From Nematostella vectensis (taxonomy: Eukaryota; Cnidaria; Anthozoa; Actiniaria; Edwardsiidae), in NCBI RefSeq assembly GCF_932526225.1, contig NC_064042.1, forward strand, positions 8,776,540 to 8,840,539: a stretch of 64,000 nt of DNA. Direction: 5' to 3'. The position numbers were made by a program, and so were the translations under genes. Shown in pieces: positions 53,401-63,012 of the stretch. Position 1 is the first letter of the stretch. Each line of letters begins with the position of its first letter. The notes under the pieces are model-generated. The model worked only from the letters and a program-made list of their open reading frames with translations, did no database searches and was not told the DNA's origin.

Positions 53401-56400
53401 GCTTAATCCAAATTTTAAAGAAATTTAGAAGATTTGAAATTTAGATATAAGCGAGCAAAGTTGGCTTAATTTCTTATCAGAGTCCGACTTCTCCCTAAAA
53501 ACGAGGAGAATTTATACTTTGAACATTTGAAATTTGCACTTCAAGCCTCACATCTTAAAGACGAATTTATTTGAAAAAATACTTTTTGATTTTTTGGTTT
53601 ACATAACATAAGGAACCTCTATGCAAAAAAATTCAAGCTTGCCGAAGTTAACCAGACCTTATTTTGGGAAAACTTGCCATTTTTTGCTCTGTCGATCTCG
53701 CATGACGCCTGGTAAACAAGTTCTTAAGCCCACCATTACACGTGCCTGAGACATTATGTCTGGTCCGGTTGGGTGTCTGCTGCGGTTTCCCCTTCACATG
53801 TTTACGTCTTATCCTCTTTCATATTCACGTGCTCTTATGTCACGTGCTTTTAAGTTATGCATCCTAAGTCTCAAGCGCCTTTACCCACACATAATAAAAA
53901 CACGCCGATTTCCTTTCCTTCATTAGGCTTGTGCCTAAAGGCCTGGCTAAACTAGGCGACATGTTGCGTGCGACACGTGCGACGTGTCTACTAAATGTTC
54001 CTAGTATAGCCACTGCCAAAATAAGTAGTGCGCGACAAATTTTGTAGAGCGCGACACGAAAACTATCCGAGAAACATTTCTTTGTCGCTGCTATGGGGGG
54101 TTATGGATATTATCTGGAACTACACAAGGAAAAAGAGTTTACCTCCTAGCAGTGGCCTCTTTTCCCTGTATTTCGCTGGAACAGGGTAAAGAGGTCTCTA
54201 CGACAGGGAAAAAAATGGCAAGTTTTTCCAAAAAAAGCTCTGGTTAACTTCGGTAAGCTTGAATTTTATGCATAGAGGTTCCTTACGTTATGTAAACCAA
54301 CATATCAAAAAGTGTTTTTTTCTAATGGATTCGTCTTCGAGATATGAGGCTTGAAGTGCTATTTTCAAATGTTCAAAGTATGAATTCTCCTCGTTTTTAG
54401 GGAGAAGTCGGGCTCTATTCAGAAATTAAGCCAACATTGCTCGCTAATATCTAAATTTCATATCTTCTAAATTTCTTTAAAATTTGGAATTAAGCTTTTG
54501 GTCGGAGAATCTCCTTGTAAGGGGAATCTTGAGCTTATATATTGAGAATTGGAAAATTTCATGCCATTTTTTTTCTCTGTCGGTCTCTACTAGCAAGGGA
54601 AAAAATGGTGTGACTAGATTTGAGACATTTGCTAGGTGGTTCCCGAAATGTGCGGATCCAATAAGCTCGATCAGTAAATAAAAGATAAATAAATAAATCA
54701 TACATGGTCTACATCTCTAAAGATTAATTAAAGGATTTGATAGTAATAACCGAAGAAGGAAAGTATAAGTAAGTGTTACGGCTTTGCAAAAAAAATGTTG
54801 TTAAACGTAATCCAAGTAGCATTACGTTTGAGCGTAAATAGGGGCTGATGTAATAAACTATGCAACAGAGAAAAACTTTGGATTTAAATTTGTCTTTTGG
54901 ACGTACGGTACTAGGATAGTATTTATTTTTTTCTCTAAGAATTTTGATATACGTAGTCATAATATCAATTGGCGTTACCTTCGTCATTAAACAACTAGGA
55001 CCGGTTATCCAAAAACGTTAATTATGGGTGCTTCCTAAAAAAAACATGTTTTACATTTAAGGAATAGGGTAAACAGAAGCTGAAAAACCTTTTTTTTTTA
55101 TCGGCAGTTACTGACGCCATCGAAGAATGATGATTAGACTTAGTCATAGAGTCACGTATAACGCCTTTGCGTCTTGCAACATAAGTCGCATCCACTGTGT
55201 GAGCTTTTGTTTTTGATTTAAAAAAGGGACGGTATTACTTTTCTGACATTTTTAATTTTTTCTTTTTCGCTATCCGAATGGCGTCTACACGGGATTGTGT
55301 AAAACTTTCTACATTCGCTTAATCTTATGCCGCCTCTGTAAGCTCGCCTGTGTGTCCGTTTACCGTCACGACCGCTTGTTACTCAGCTTGAGTTTCGTGA
55401 TGGCGCCAGCTGTCACAGGATGAGTTGCATCACCCGCTACGCCCCCCACCTTCCCGCCAAAACCACAGGTATCCTTAGAGATACGATTGAGGGACACTGT
55501 ATCGCGCCAAAACCACAGGTATCCTTATTTATTAGAGATACGATTGAGGGACACTGTATCGCGCCAAAACCACAGTAAACGCTTTTGAGACCAAGAAATG
55601 GACTCCGACGACTGACGACTGGATTGTTATTTCCCGCCAAAAACACCTGTGCGCGTTGACAATTTCATTTCCCGCCAAATTATCGACACTGCCGTTTCTG
55701 GCAAGTTCTTCAGAGCTGAATATTTTACGTTACGCTTCCAAAATAATAACAAGTTATTACGTTCAATTTAATCCATTTTTTGTTAAAGTTATTTATAACT
55801 AAAAATCGATGTAATCGCGACTACTTCCCGCCAATCATACAATTTTGCTGTCAACAAATGTCGATTGCTCGACGTGTACCTTAAAAATCAGCCAATCAGC
55901 TCTGCCCTAGTGGCCTACAACGCCTCTTTTCCTCATTATAAACTGTGTTTTTCCTGCGCTACCTTCAAACCTAAGTGATTGCGCCCAAACGCTGAGTTTT
56001 TGCTATTCATTGCGCTGCCTACCAGTGACACGGGATTTCTCTCGTTTTGCATAACATCTCGATAAGACCGGAGACAAAACTGATTGCCTAACGTCGCGTC
56101 GCTTTTGTTTAGTCGTTTTTGTATGGCAAAAATAGCAGATAACTGTATGGTCTTTGATCAGACTTACATCTCTACCGGATAAGAGCCCCGCGCTCTATAA
56201 GATGAGCTCACAGCGCGAGAGGAAGCCGCGAATTACCATAGGGCTTTTGCGTCCCTTTGTTATCACCGCGAAAAAAGGCTTCAAAACATCTCGATTGGGA
56301 CTTCAACGATGTTAGCGTTGCTGTTAAAGTGATAACTGGAGAATTTGCACGATCAAGCACGTTATGGCCAGTGCCATTTCTCAGTTTTTTAAGCCGTTCT

Positions 56401-59400
56401 TTACTAGCAAAACTGAGAAATCATCCCCAAAACGAAAAACTCGCCTAAGCTTCAAGCTCGACGATTTTGAGGTAAAAAAAGAATTTATGTGTTCATTTAT
56501 GTTTTTTTTTTCGACATTCTTGGTGCCAAGACTATGTGCGCAAGAGTAAAATTTATTTTCTATTTTTCTTATGCTTCAGGCAATAAATAGTCTTTTATAG
56601 TGATAAGTTTTGTGGTGTTAATTTGGCGCCTTTAGAATGGAAACAAATTTCTACCACTCAAACTCCATTTGATACACTTAGAAACGAATACTATAACGAC
56701 AAGTTCTTAGTTCTGTTTTTTTTTTTTTTTTTTATATCGGTTAAATTCTACATCCGAAGAATTATTTTTAGTCGCTGTTGAAATGTTACAAAAAAATAAC
56801 ATTTTGTTGAAATAATGTTGTGTTTGTTTTGGCGCTAAAATAATAGTCTTTTTATGATGTAATGCATGTTTAACAAATTATTACAGCACCTCATTATTAC
56901 TACCATTATTACTTTAAGTAAGATGTTTTCATGTACGGCTTTTTTTTTTTTGCGAAACCTACAATTTCCTCGTGTTTTCTTACAACACACACAATTTACT
57001 AGCAAAATTCCAAGTGAAGTAATTACGAAACTCGTTCTACTCTGAGTACATGTTTCAATAAATTAAGTTCATTTCCTCTAGTTTAAGAACATGCTTTTTG
57101 GGTAAATGGCCTTTTATTCGTTGCTAGGTACCGCAAAATGGATTAGGAGACCTATACGACAGTGGATTATTGTGTTTTTTTCCTCTTTTTCCTTCCATAT
57201 CTGTATTCCAAATAAAACTTGGTTAAGTGCAGCTAAGTTCTTTGTCTATGTGCGACCACTTGAGGCCTTTTAGCCATCAACCCATGGCGCAATAATCGTC
57301 TACATTTATAGAGAACAAGCTTCTAAAATACGATAGGGAAAAATATTATATTAATCAGCCTGCTAATTCAGGTTACAGCTGGTTACTGTTGTCAAATGAC
57401 AAATAGGAGTGGTTTAATTTTAACTTTTTTCTAGAAAATGTGGCCTTGATAGGAAGCTCGTTTGGAAGTTCAAAAGCAACGCCAAAGATAGCAATGATAA
57501 GAATAACTACAATAACTTGAAAACACAAGTTTTGGCAGATGAGAGCATCAAAACAACAAAAACAATCAATCAATATACACCTAATTAAGAAAAAAAAGTT
57601 ATAATACCGAAATTTAATTTTAAAAAAGGGGCAGTGAAAAAGGCGAATGGCGGTTCAATGGCCGAAAGGTTCTTATAAATGAACTCCAGCGATGCAGAGG
57701 TATACATCGATAGCCTCTAGTTGATTATTGTATGGTTGATTCAAGTTCTCCTGCATTTGTTAAAATGTATTTAGACGCATGGTAACCTTCGGTTGTAGAA
57801 CTGCCATTTGCTAGTCCCCATTTTCCGTTTGCGTTTCCACTAAGAACAACAACAGCAACAACGTTTATTACTATGTATGTATACTTTAATACAATACTTT
57901 GACGACAATAACAATTATCTACTAGACAATCACAAATAACCACGACGATGGCAACGACAATAACAACAAAAATGACACTAACAACTATTGATAGTACAAC
58001 TTTAACAACATAACAATAACCATGACAACACTTACTTTTTCTACAGCACCTTCGCACAACAACTATTTTCCATTAAACGGCAATAAAGTTGTGGCATCTT
58101 ACATTGCCAATTGAAAAGATAAACCACGGGACACAAAAGTTTCTAAAGGAATAAAGCAACTGTAGTTTATGAGTGGCTACTAAATTTATAAGCGATTACG
58201 TCTTATATAAGCGGATTACGAATTTAAAATTAAATATTTAAGTACTGGTTGCTACAAACTGTATTTGTTTGAATGCAGCTCGCTAAAATTGTACATTTAT
58301 TGATGGTGAGAGGTATTGGAAAAGTCCGTATTTAAATTTCAGGGCGGCAATTAAATATAATTGGAAAATAAAGGCGTTGCTATGTCAGTTGTGTTAGGTT
58401 TTGCCATTGCGTGCAGTGCTGACACGGAAGGGTGGTAGAAGCTTTTAATAGTATTAAAGAAGTCTTTGTATCAATATAGAGTTTTATACAATACGCATTC
58501 TAAAAATTGCGTAGTAATAAGTAAATTGACACTTTTTTGTCATGCGCTTTTAATCGTACTACTCGAAATCTTAAAAGTATTAAAGTAGTCTTTTTTATAG
58601 TCTTTTTCAAACCCTATATTTGATACATAGAAATTTTTATCGCTGATATCCCGTGTTTACTGCGAGATTCACTGTTCCTTAGAAGTATTTTCTACATTAA
58701 GGAAAAGAATAGCTGAATAATCACAATTTGTAATAATTTGTTTAATGTCTGCATCGATTAAAAAAGTGATTACAAGTCTTTACCGGTTAACAAACTAAAA
58801 AAACTCAAATCCGTGCTTTAGCATCTATTGAGAATGCCTTACTTATTGAGAATGCCTCACTTATTGAGAATGCCTCACTTATTGAGAATGCCTCACTTAT
58901 TGAGAATGCCTTACTTATTGAGAATGCCTCACTTATTGAGAATGCCTCACTTATTGAGAATGCCTTACTTATTGAGAATGCCTCACTTATTGAGAATGCC
59001 TCACTTATTGAGAATGCCTCACTTATTTAGAATGCCTCACTTATTGAGAATGCCTCACTTATTGAGAATGCCTCACTTATTGAGAATGCCTCACTTATTG
59101 AGAATGCCTCACTTATTGAGAATGCCTCACTTATTGAGAATGCCTCACTTATTGAGATTGCCTCACTTATTGAGAATGCCTCACTTATTGAGAATGCCTC
59201 ACGTATTGAGAATGCCTTACTTATTGAGAATGCCTCACTTTCTTCACAGGAGCGTGCCCTGGAGGTTACCGAACTCGGATCAGCACTCAAGTTCGAGACT
59301 GAAGAGCCGCACTTTGTCAGCTTGGGAGGTGGACGGCTGAGTATCGGAGTGACGATATGCCCAATAAAACGAGGTGAGCCTCCCCCTCCTTTCATTGTAG

Positions 59401-62400
59401 ACGTATAACCCCCATTCCTACCCCACCCCCCTACTTCTCCTCCACCCGAACTCCAAAGTGAACCTTTATAAAATACTTTTTTAGGCCACTGATGTCAACT
59501 AAATTTAACTAAATTTTATAGTGTTTTGGCTACGGTGAAAGATTTCGAGTTTTTTTATCGAGAGTATAACGAGATGTTGAGTGCATTATCAGGCAACAGC
59601 TGAAGTTGGCGACGGATTCAGTCGATAATTTAGAAAAAATCCCTTATCAAAGCGATCATACTCCTCGATATTAAATCCTTCGGACATTCGTGTGGTATTA
59701 GGCAAGGAGTTATTTTCGACAAAATTAGAAAAAAAAGATTCTTTCTAGTAAAACTCAGAAGAAATCAACAGAAGAAAGCAACATACGTGAAGCGAAAATG
59801 GCCGGGTAAATAGCTTTTGCATTTGTATTCAAGCCCTCCATTAGGACATTTGTTCACCAAATCTCTGTCGGCAGGTGCGTTTCGTGTTATTACTTCAGCC
59901 AGGCGACCCGTTGCTCTTTTGACTGGCATCACTCACCCGCTTAGGGATTTTAATTAAAAATATTAAGGCCCAAAAAATATAAAGAAACAAGATTCAGAGT
60001 TACGATAGAGGCGTACTTTCCCACGCATTCCCGTCTCACAGACAGCTAGACTGTCTAGATGGTATCGTTCATCTTCAAAAAGTCAACCCGTACAATTAAA
60101 TGCTCCCATGTTTTCACTCCCGCACTTGGCAAACCACTTGGGATAATGGGCAAAAAAGCTACTCGTTGTTTGTTGGACTACAGACGCCGCCTCATAGTGA
60201 CCCGTCTCGTTACCAGTCCTCTCTTGTTGTGTCTTTTATATACCTTATTACACTTTATTTTCGGATCACTTGATTTTGGGAATTTCAATAGAGTGACGCG
60301 AAAATTAAGTGTCGCGAAAATAAGGATGCGCGAAAATTGAGTGAGTACACAAGAAGGCTATATGGGGAATATTGGCCGTTTAATAAGCTTTATGGAAACA
60401 CCTTGTCTATTTAGTCATCTAATCTACATATACTACGGTAAGGGGTTGAGTTGGACTTGTAATTATAGATTTTTATGAAAATAAATTTAGCCAACGCATC
60501 TTTTTGTAACAAATTGTGTCAGTTTTGATGATTACAGCACATTTTAATTCCACTTGTTTTGCTTGATTTTATTACCCCAAAATCTCGAAATCGCGAAATG
60601 AAGTGATCTGTTTCTTTACGACAATTAGAAAATCGCGAAAATAAAGTGTCCCGAAATATTGCCATCTCAAAATCGCGAAATTTTGACGTCGCGAAAATTA
60701 AGTGTAATAAGGTAAATGTTTTCCTAAAGTTACGAAATGGGATCGATTATACACCTATTTCAAACATGTTTGCACTCGAGAATGTGTCGTAACCAGCGAT
60801 GGCTCATGGGAAGCGCATAAACTAAAGAACATGAACTAAAGTTCTGCAGTTTTTGAAACCTGGATTTGTATTTTATTTACGCTTATTAGCTTATTTACTT
60901 GGTACCCATGAAGCACTGCGGCTTACGATACGCAGATTCTGGGAGTGCAACCTTATTTGAAATAGGTGTATACATCAATTTAAAAACGCAAAAGGGGAAT
61001 GTTGCAGTTCTAAGACCAACAAATGTGATGTTAATTTGCGCTACATAAGCTTTATTTATTATTATTGTACAGCCTTCCATGTAATCATTTTTCCCATAAT
61101 CTAAATCCTTTACACGATAAGTTGAATTTCTAATATGTTATACTATTTATTTGCAGGCAAGACAGTCATAGGTGTATCGACTGATGCCGTTAAACCAGAC
61201 ATCGAGCTACGAGGACGAGGAATCGAGAGGTACCTCATATTGACGATCTTTTACCTAGGTCTTGGCGCATGCGCACGGGCCATTGAGGAAATAGTGTAAC
61301 ATGTTAGACGCGCTACCATCGTACCACCCTTTTTACAGACATCGGGTGTGTCCTTTTCCAGACCGCAAATGAGAACTTGCCAGCAGGTTGCAAACATCAC
61401 ATTTACCCAACAACTTCGCTAGACACCACTTTTATAATTCTTTGTAGTATGGTAACTCCGTACTTGTTTTTCAAGAGTCTGTCAGCCGCCATTTTGTCAT
61501 CTAAGAGCGTGAGAGAGAATCCATTTTCATCGGTTGATTTAGAGAAGCCAATGCGATATTTTCGAATGAATTTGGTAAATAAAGCATAAGATTGTATTTT
61601 AGGTGGTTATTTCGTTATTTCTTCCAAAAATTTGTCTTCCCATATCTCTAAGTGAGGCGTTGCGTTGGATGATCTCGACTTGCTTTGACCTTCCTTGTTC
61701 TATTCCAGTGAGCATTGTACGGTGGAGTTCAATGGGGAGGCTGTGGTGCTTCACCCTAAGGCACCGCTCTGCTCAGTCGACGGGATCCCTATATCTGAGC
61801 CAACCAAACTACCACAGGGTAAGCAGCGGTTAACCAGCAGAATTTAAGCGCTGCGTGGGAAAGGTTACCAGGCCAATTTTGAAAAGGATGTTCAATTTTA
61901 TAAAAACATTTCAGAGGTTCCAACATCGTCACTCATTAGATATTAACTTATCACTTAGCCGAGTGTGTATAATTGTCAGTGTAGAGTAATGTATTTTCTT
62001 TTATATCTGTCGTTAATTTGTTATGCCTCCTGTGGTTAGGTGGTTCTAGTTATCACCAAGACCGAATAAATCACTGCCATATACTCAATTCCCCATATTA
62101 TCTTGAATCCGATAACGAGAATACTATATATATAAAGGATATGCCGTTTGTGGAAATCGAAAACACGATTAGAAAACACTCCTGAGATTAAAATTCTTAA
62201 TATGATAAGATTCTACATAATGCGTTTTCAAACATTCTTTTTTAAAAGAACCATTTTAATAAAATAAATTTCACCAGATTTTAAGAAAATTCCGAGGCTG
62301 AGATAGCAGCAAAATATTGCTTTGTTATTCTCATACGTTCTAAGATGCAAAATGAAATTTTGTTCACAACAACCTTAAATATTGTTGCTATTGATCACTT

Positions 62401-63012
62401 GTGTAATTCTCGCCTAATAATTCATTGGGTATTATATCATAAGTTTTTATATACACTAAATTTAACATTTTCATCCTAAAAATGCTCCAAAAGTAAGAAC
62501 GGCTCAACCTCAACTGAAAACTAGACGTTCTTATAAAAACAAGAGTCTATTGAAAGACGATAAATTATTTATGAGGTGTCTAAAAGCCTATATCAATCGC
62601 CCGGGGGTTGACCGCATTTGTTTTTCACCCTGCATGAAAGATTGCACCAAAACATTTCCGTATTTTCAATTACTGACCCCTCTACTCGGAATAGCTCAGC
62701 ATTTGTTTTGCTTAATACTTCATCTGCAGTCAGCAAATCAGTCAGTCAGTCAGTCAGTCAGTCAGTCAGTCAGTCAGTCAGTCAGTCAGTCAGTCAGTCA
62801 GTCAGTCAGTCAGTCAGTCAGTCAGTCAGTGGATAATAGCACATCTCGACAAAGTCGAACTAAACGTTTGTTTCGTTTTTGTTTCTCAGGCTGCATGCTA
62901 TGTCTGGGCAAATCCAATTATTTTCGCTTCAATCACCCAAAGGAGGCGAAGAGAATTCGAGAAGCTAATCCTGGGAACAGATTCTCCATAGTTCCCGATG
63001 GTTACTATCCAG
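38416..63012 (+). CDS. Kinesin-3 family protein (KIF16B/STARD9-like) with altered motor, 3' end outside window
   Basis: Fifteen in-phase exons: 38416-38574, 38749-38796, 40891-41099, 41452-41525, 41605-41710, 42481-42553, 44108-44194, 45874-46029, 47228-47386, 48673-48738, 51175-51303, 59250-59373, 61157-61229, 61709-61818, 62890-63012 (about 565 residues; the last exon ends in phase 1 and the gene continues). Motor: NIQVAVFVRPF (start), FDHT/YWSVDQA, P-loop GASNSGKT (94-101), FLEIHKEFVKDLL, NFFSSSHT (208-215), LVDLAGNK (240-247), SLLTLDQVISAL and TLSTLRYANQVK. Neck: VKLIKELKVEIQGLK and ENEDLMKRLTGIWEDKW. FHA: KTVIGV, ELRGRGIE, SEHCTVEF, LGKSNYFRFNHPKEA. The FHA end is closest in my memory to KIF16B. 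Motor substitutions suggest weak or no ATPase. Confidence 0.92.
38797..40890. other. Kinesin intron 2, no feature
   Basis: AT-rich DNA of about 2.1 kb. I see no exon, TIR element or tandem array in it. Confidence 0.5.
40891..41099 (+). CDS. Kinesin exon 3, P-loop
   Basis: It encodes GIEELGDSLLSSAFEGYNVC and the P-loop YGASNSGKT. Walker A GxxxxGKT is kept, but the kinesin-typical GQTGSGKT is replaced in its middle. It ends in phase 2 at ATCAG|GTGAGT. Confidence 0.9.
42481..42553 (+). CDS. Kinesin exon 6, switch I lacking the conserved Arg
   Basis: The kinesin consensus here is NxxSSRSH; this exon reads NFFSSSHTIFTIKF. The Arg that pairs with switch II Glu is absent, apparently by loss of one residue. 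Confidence 0.85.
42554..44107. other. Kinesin intron 6
   Basis: It contains G-rich patches near 42640-42780, two uncharacterised open stretches on the - strand (42735-43235) without known domains, and the 31-bp minisatellite at 43705-43860. Confidence 0.5.
43705..43860. repeat. 31-bp tandem repeat, about 5 copies
   Basis: CTTCAGCCGCTCTTAGTGTC-type units start at 43710, 43741, 43772, 43803 and 43834. The last one is the most diverged. Confidence 0.88.
44108..44194 (+). CDS. Kinesin exon 7, switch II with Glu replaced
   Basis: ISTIQLVDLAGNKSIHAE: the DLAGSE motif becomes DLAGNK, so the catalytic-relay Glu is a Lys. It is preceded by TTGTTAG and followed by GTAGGC. Confidence 0.85.
44215..44440. 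repeat. Degenerate GATTGACAGRCAAAAC repeat
   Basis: It begins just after kinesin exon 7. Eight or so irregular copies of TTGATTGACAGACAAAAC-like units are separated by variable spacers. Confidence 0.6.
46111..46341. mobile_element. TCACGTGAC-family MITE in kinesin intron 8
   Basis: TGTGACTGTTTGGG, then GCGCGCGCTC, and an outer GGTCACGTGAT at the right end, all as in 27006-27256. Confidence 0.45.
46384..46434. repeat. GGTGATGAT microsatellite
   Basis: About five 9-base units with one TTA-containing variant. His/Ile-rich frames on the other strand come from it. Confidence 0.85.
47165..47250 (+). repeat. 55-bp duplication copying the exon 9 splice acceptor
   Basis: TTTCAGGCGCTGACGTTAAT starts at 47168 and again at 47223. 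The second AG (47226-47227) gives the in-phase kinesin exon 9. The first would add 55 bases and shift the frame. Confidence 0.85.
48289..48534 (+). other. Open reading frame with hydrophobic leader in kinesin intron 9
   Basis: After an acceptor-like TTCAAATAG, an open frame encodes FVFLIALFAVLCLANRAVTS followed by a charged tail of about 56 residues to a stop at 48531. It looks like a signal peptide but has no ATG in frame. Could be an exon of an unrecognised secreted peptide or chance. Confidence 0.25.
49411..49673. mobile_element. GGCCTGGCTAAAC-family MITE, complete
   Basis: AAAGGCCTGGCTAAACTTGG at the left and TAGTTTAGCCAGGCCTTTA at the right are inverted. Inner GCGACATGT/ACATGTC segments and a GCGCGACA-rich core are present. 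There is no coding capacity. Confidence 0.8.
50264..50434 (+). CDS. Candidate cassette exon between kinesin exons 10 and 11
   Basis: 171 bases (57 codons) are open in phase 0, with acceptor CATAGCAG (NAGNAG, 3-base choice) and donor AAG|GTAGAG. Exons 10 and 11 join in phase 0 with or without it. The product (LKITIFGEKLGQEVGAMNVI...) matches no kinesin part I know, so it may be lineage-specific, alternatively used, or false. A following open stretch, 50919-51006, ends in the wrong phase and is not included. Confidence 0.3.
51175..51303 (+). CDS. Kinesin exon 11, neck coiled coil
   Basis: It encodes EGQTQVNGDTEKTARKLQEN followed by EDLMKRLTGIWEDKWSRT. The ENE..L..LT..WE.KW pattern is characteristic of the kinesin-3 segment between motor and FHA domain. 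Confidence 0.9.
53103..53253. mobile_element. Short MITE with ACAGCACG ends
   Basis: ACAGCACGGCTTAGTTGTAC on the left is mirrored by CATACAACTTAATCGTGCTG on the right. It is about 150 bp with internal TCGTAG/CTACGA inverted motifs. Confidence 0.6.
53310..54600. repeat. Two inverted copies of a 380-bp element with its own TIRs
   Basis: Copy A (about 53310-53710) and copy B (about 54200-54600, reverse) match over most of their length, for example GAGGAGAATTTATACTTTGA/AAGTATGAATTCTCCTC. Each has internal inverted ends, AATGGCATGAAA and TTGCCATTTTTTGCTCTGTC. A truncated GGCCTGGCTAAAC MITE (53937-54090) lies between them. Confidence 0.75.
55451..55942. promoter_or_regulatory. Cluster of E2F-like sites, CCAAT box and TATA-like box
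   Basis: TTTCCCGCCAAA occurs at 55630 and 55668, TTCCCGCCAAAA at 55451, CGCGCCAAAA at 55503 and 55560, and CTTCCCGCCAAT at 55824. CCAAT is at 55892 and ATTATAAA at 55935. Density and order resemble promoters of cell-cycle genes. Three sites lie in a tandem duplication (about 55454-55580), so some of the density is repeat-derived. It is followed by the 56364 ATG. Confidence 0.5.
55454..55580. repeat. Tandem duplication, 57-bp unit, 2.3 copies
   Basis: CGCCAAAACCACAGGTATCC and GATACGATTGAGGGACACTG alternate. The second unit carries an extra TTTATTAG. Confidence 0.8.
56364..56471 (+). CDS. Candidate alternative first exon (36 codons, phase 0)
   Basis: ATG 56364 opens MASAISQFFKPFFTSK, followed by a basic SPKRKTR stretch (CDK-site/NLS-like) and FKLDDFE, then donor GAG|GTAAAA. 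It lies about 420 bases after a TATA-like box and six E2F-like sites. Joining to kinesin exon 12 at 59250 (also phase 0) would give a motor-less FHA protein. Equally it could begin an unrelated nested gene whose other exons I cannot see. Upstream ATGs in the presumed leader reduce confidence. Confidence 0.35.
58826..59240. repeat. 18-bp tandem array (about 23 copies) ending at a splice acceptor
   Basis: The unit TTATTGAGAATGCCTCAC repeats almost perfectly (some TTAC, one TTTAG, one ATTG variant) until nine bases before the AG of kinesin exon 12 (59248-59249). It supplies the whole upstream intron end. Long repetitive frames on both strands are artefacts of the 6-codon period. Confidence 0.95.
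59250..59373 (+). CDS. Kinesin exon 12, start of FHA-side region
   Basis: It encodes ERALEVTELGSALKFETEEP and HFVSLGGGRLSIGVTICPIK. It corresponds to the PHLIxxDDDLLSTG segment of kinesin-3 proteins. Ends in phase 1 at CGAG|GTGAGC. Confidence 0.88.
60241..60714. mobile_element. 474-bp MITE with TACCTTATTACACTT TIRs
   Basis: TACCTTATTACACTTTATTT (60241) and AATTAAGTGTAATAAGGTA (to 60714) are inverted. The interior repeats TCGCGAAA several times. TA at both ends fits a Tc1/mariner-like target. No transposase. Confidence 0.8.
62729..62829. repeat. (CAGT)n tetranucleotide tract, about 24 copies
   Basis: An uninterrupted run from about 62734, ending 60 bases before kinesin exon 15. The period yields SVSQ-type peptides in all frames. 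Confidence 0.92.

Larger units (their letters stand above)
51304..59249. other. Kinesin intron 11 (7.9 kb)
   Basis: It contains several MITE-like elements (53.1-54.6 kb), a tandem duplication with E2F-like sites (55.45-55.84 kb), a first-exon candidate (56364-56471), AAC-rich low-complexity DNA near 57840-58030 and the 18-bp array at 58826-59240. The remaining parts (51.3-53.1 and 56.6-58.8 kb) show nothing I can name. Confidence 0.6.

Noticed and set aside
58828..59340. 170-residue open frame of RMPHLL repeats
   Set aside because: It is a product of an 18-bp (6-codon) tandem repeat and reads kinesin exon 12 in the wrong frame.
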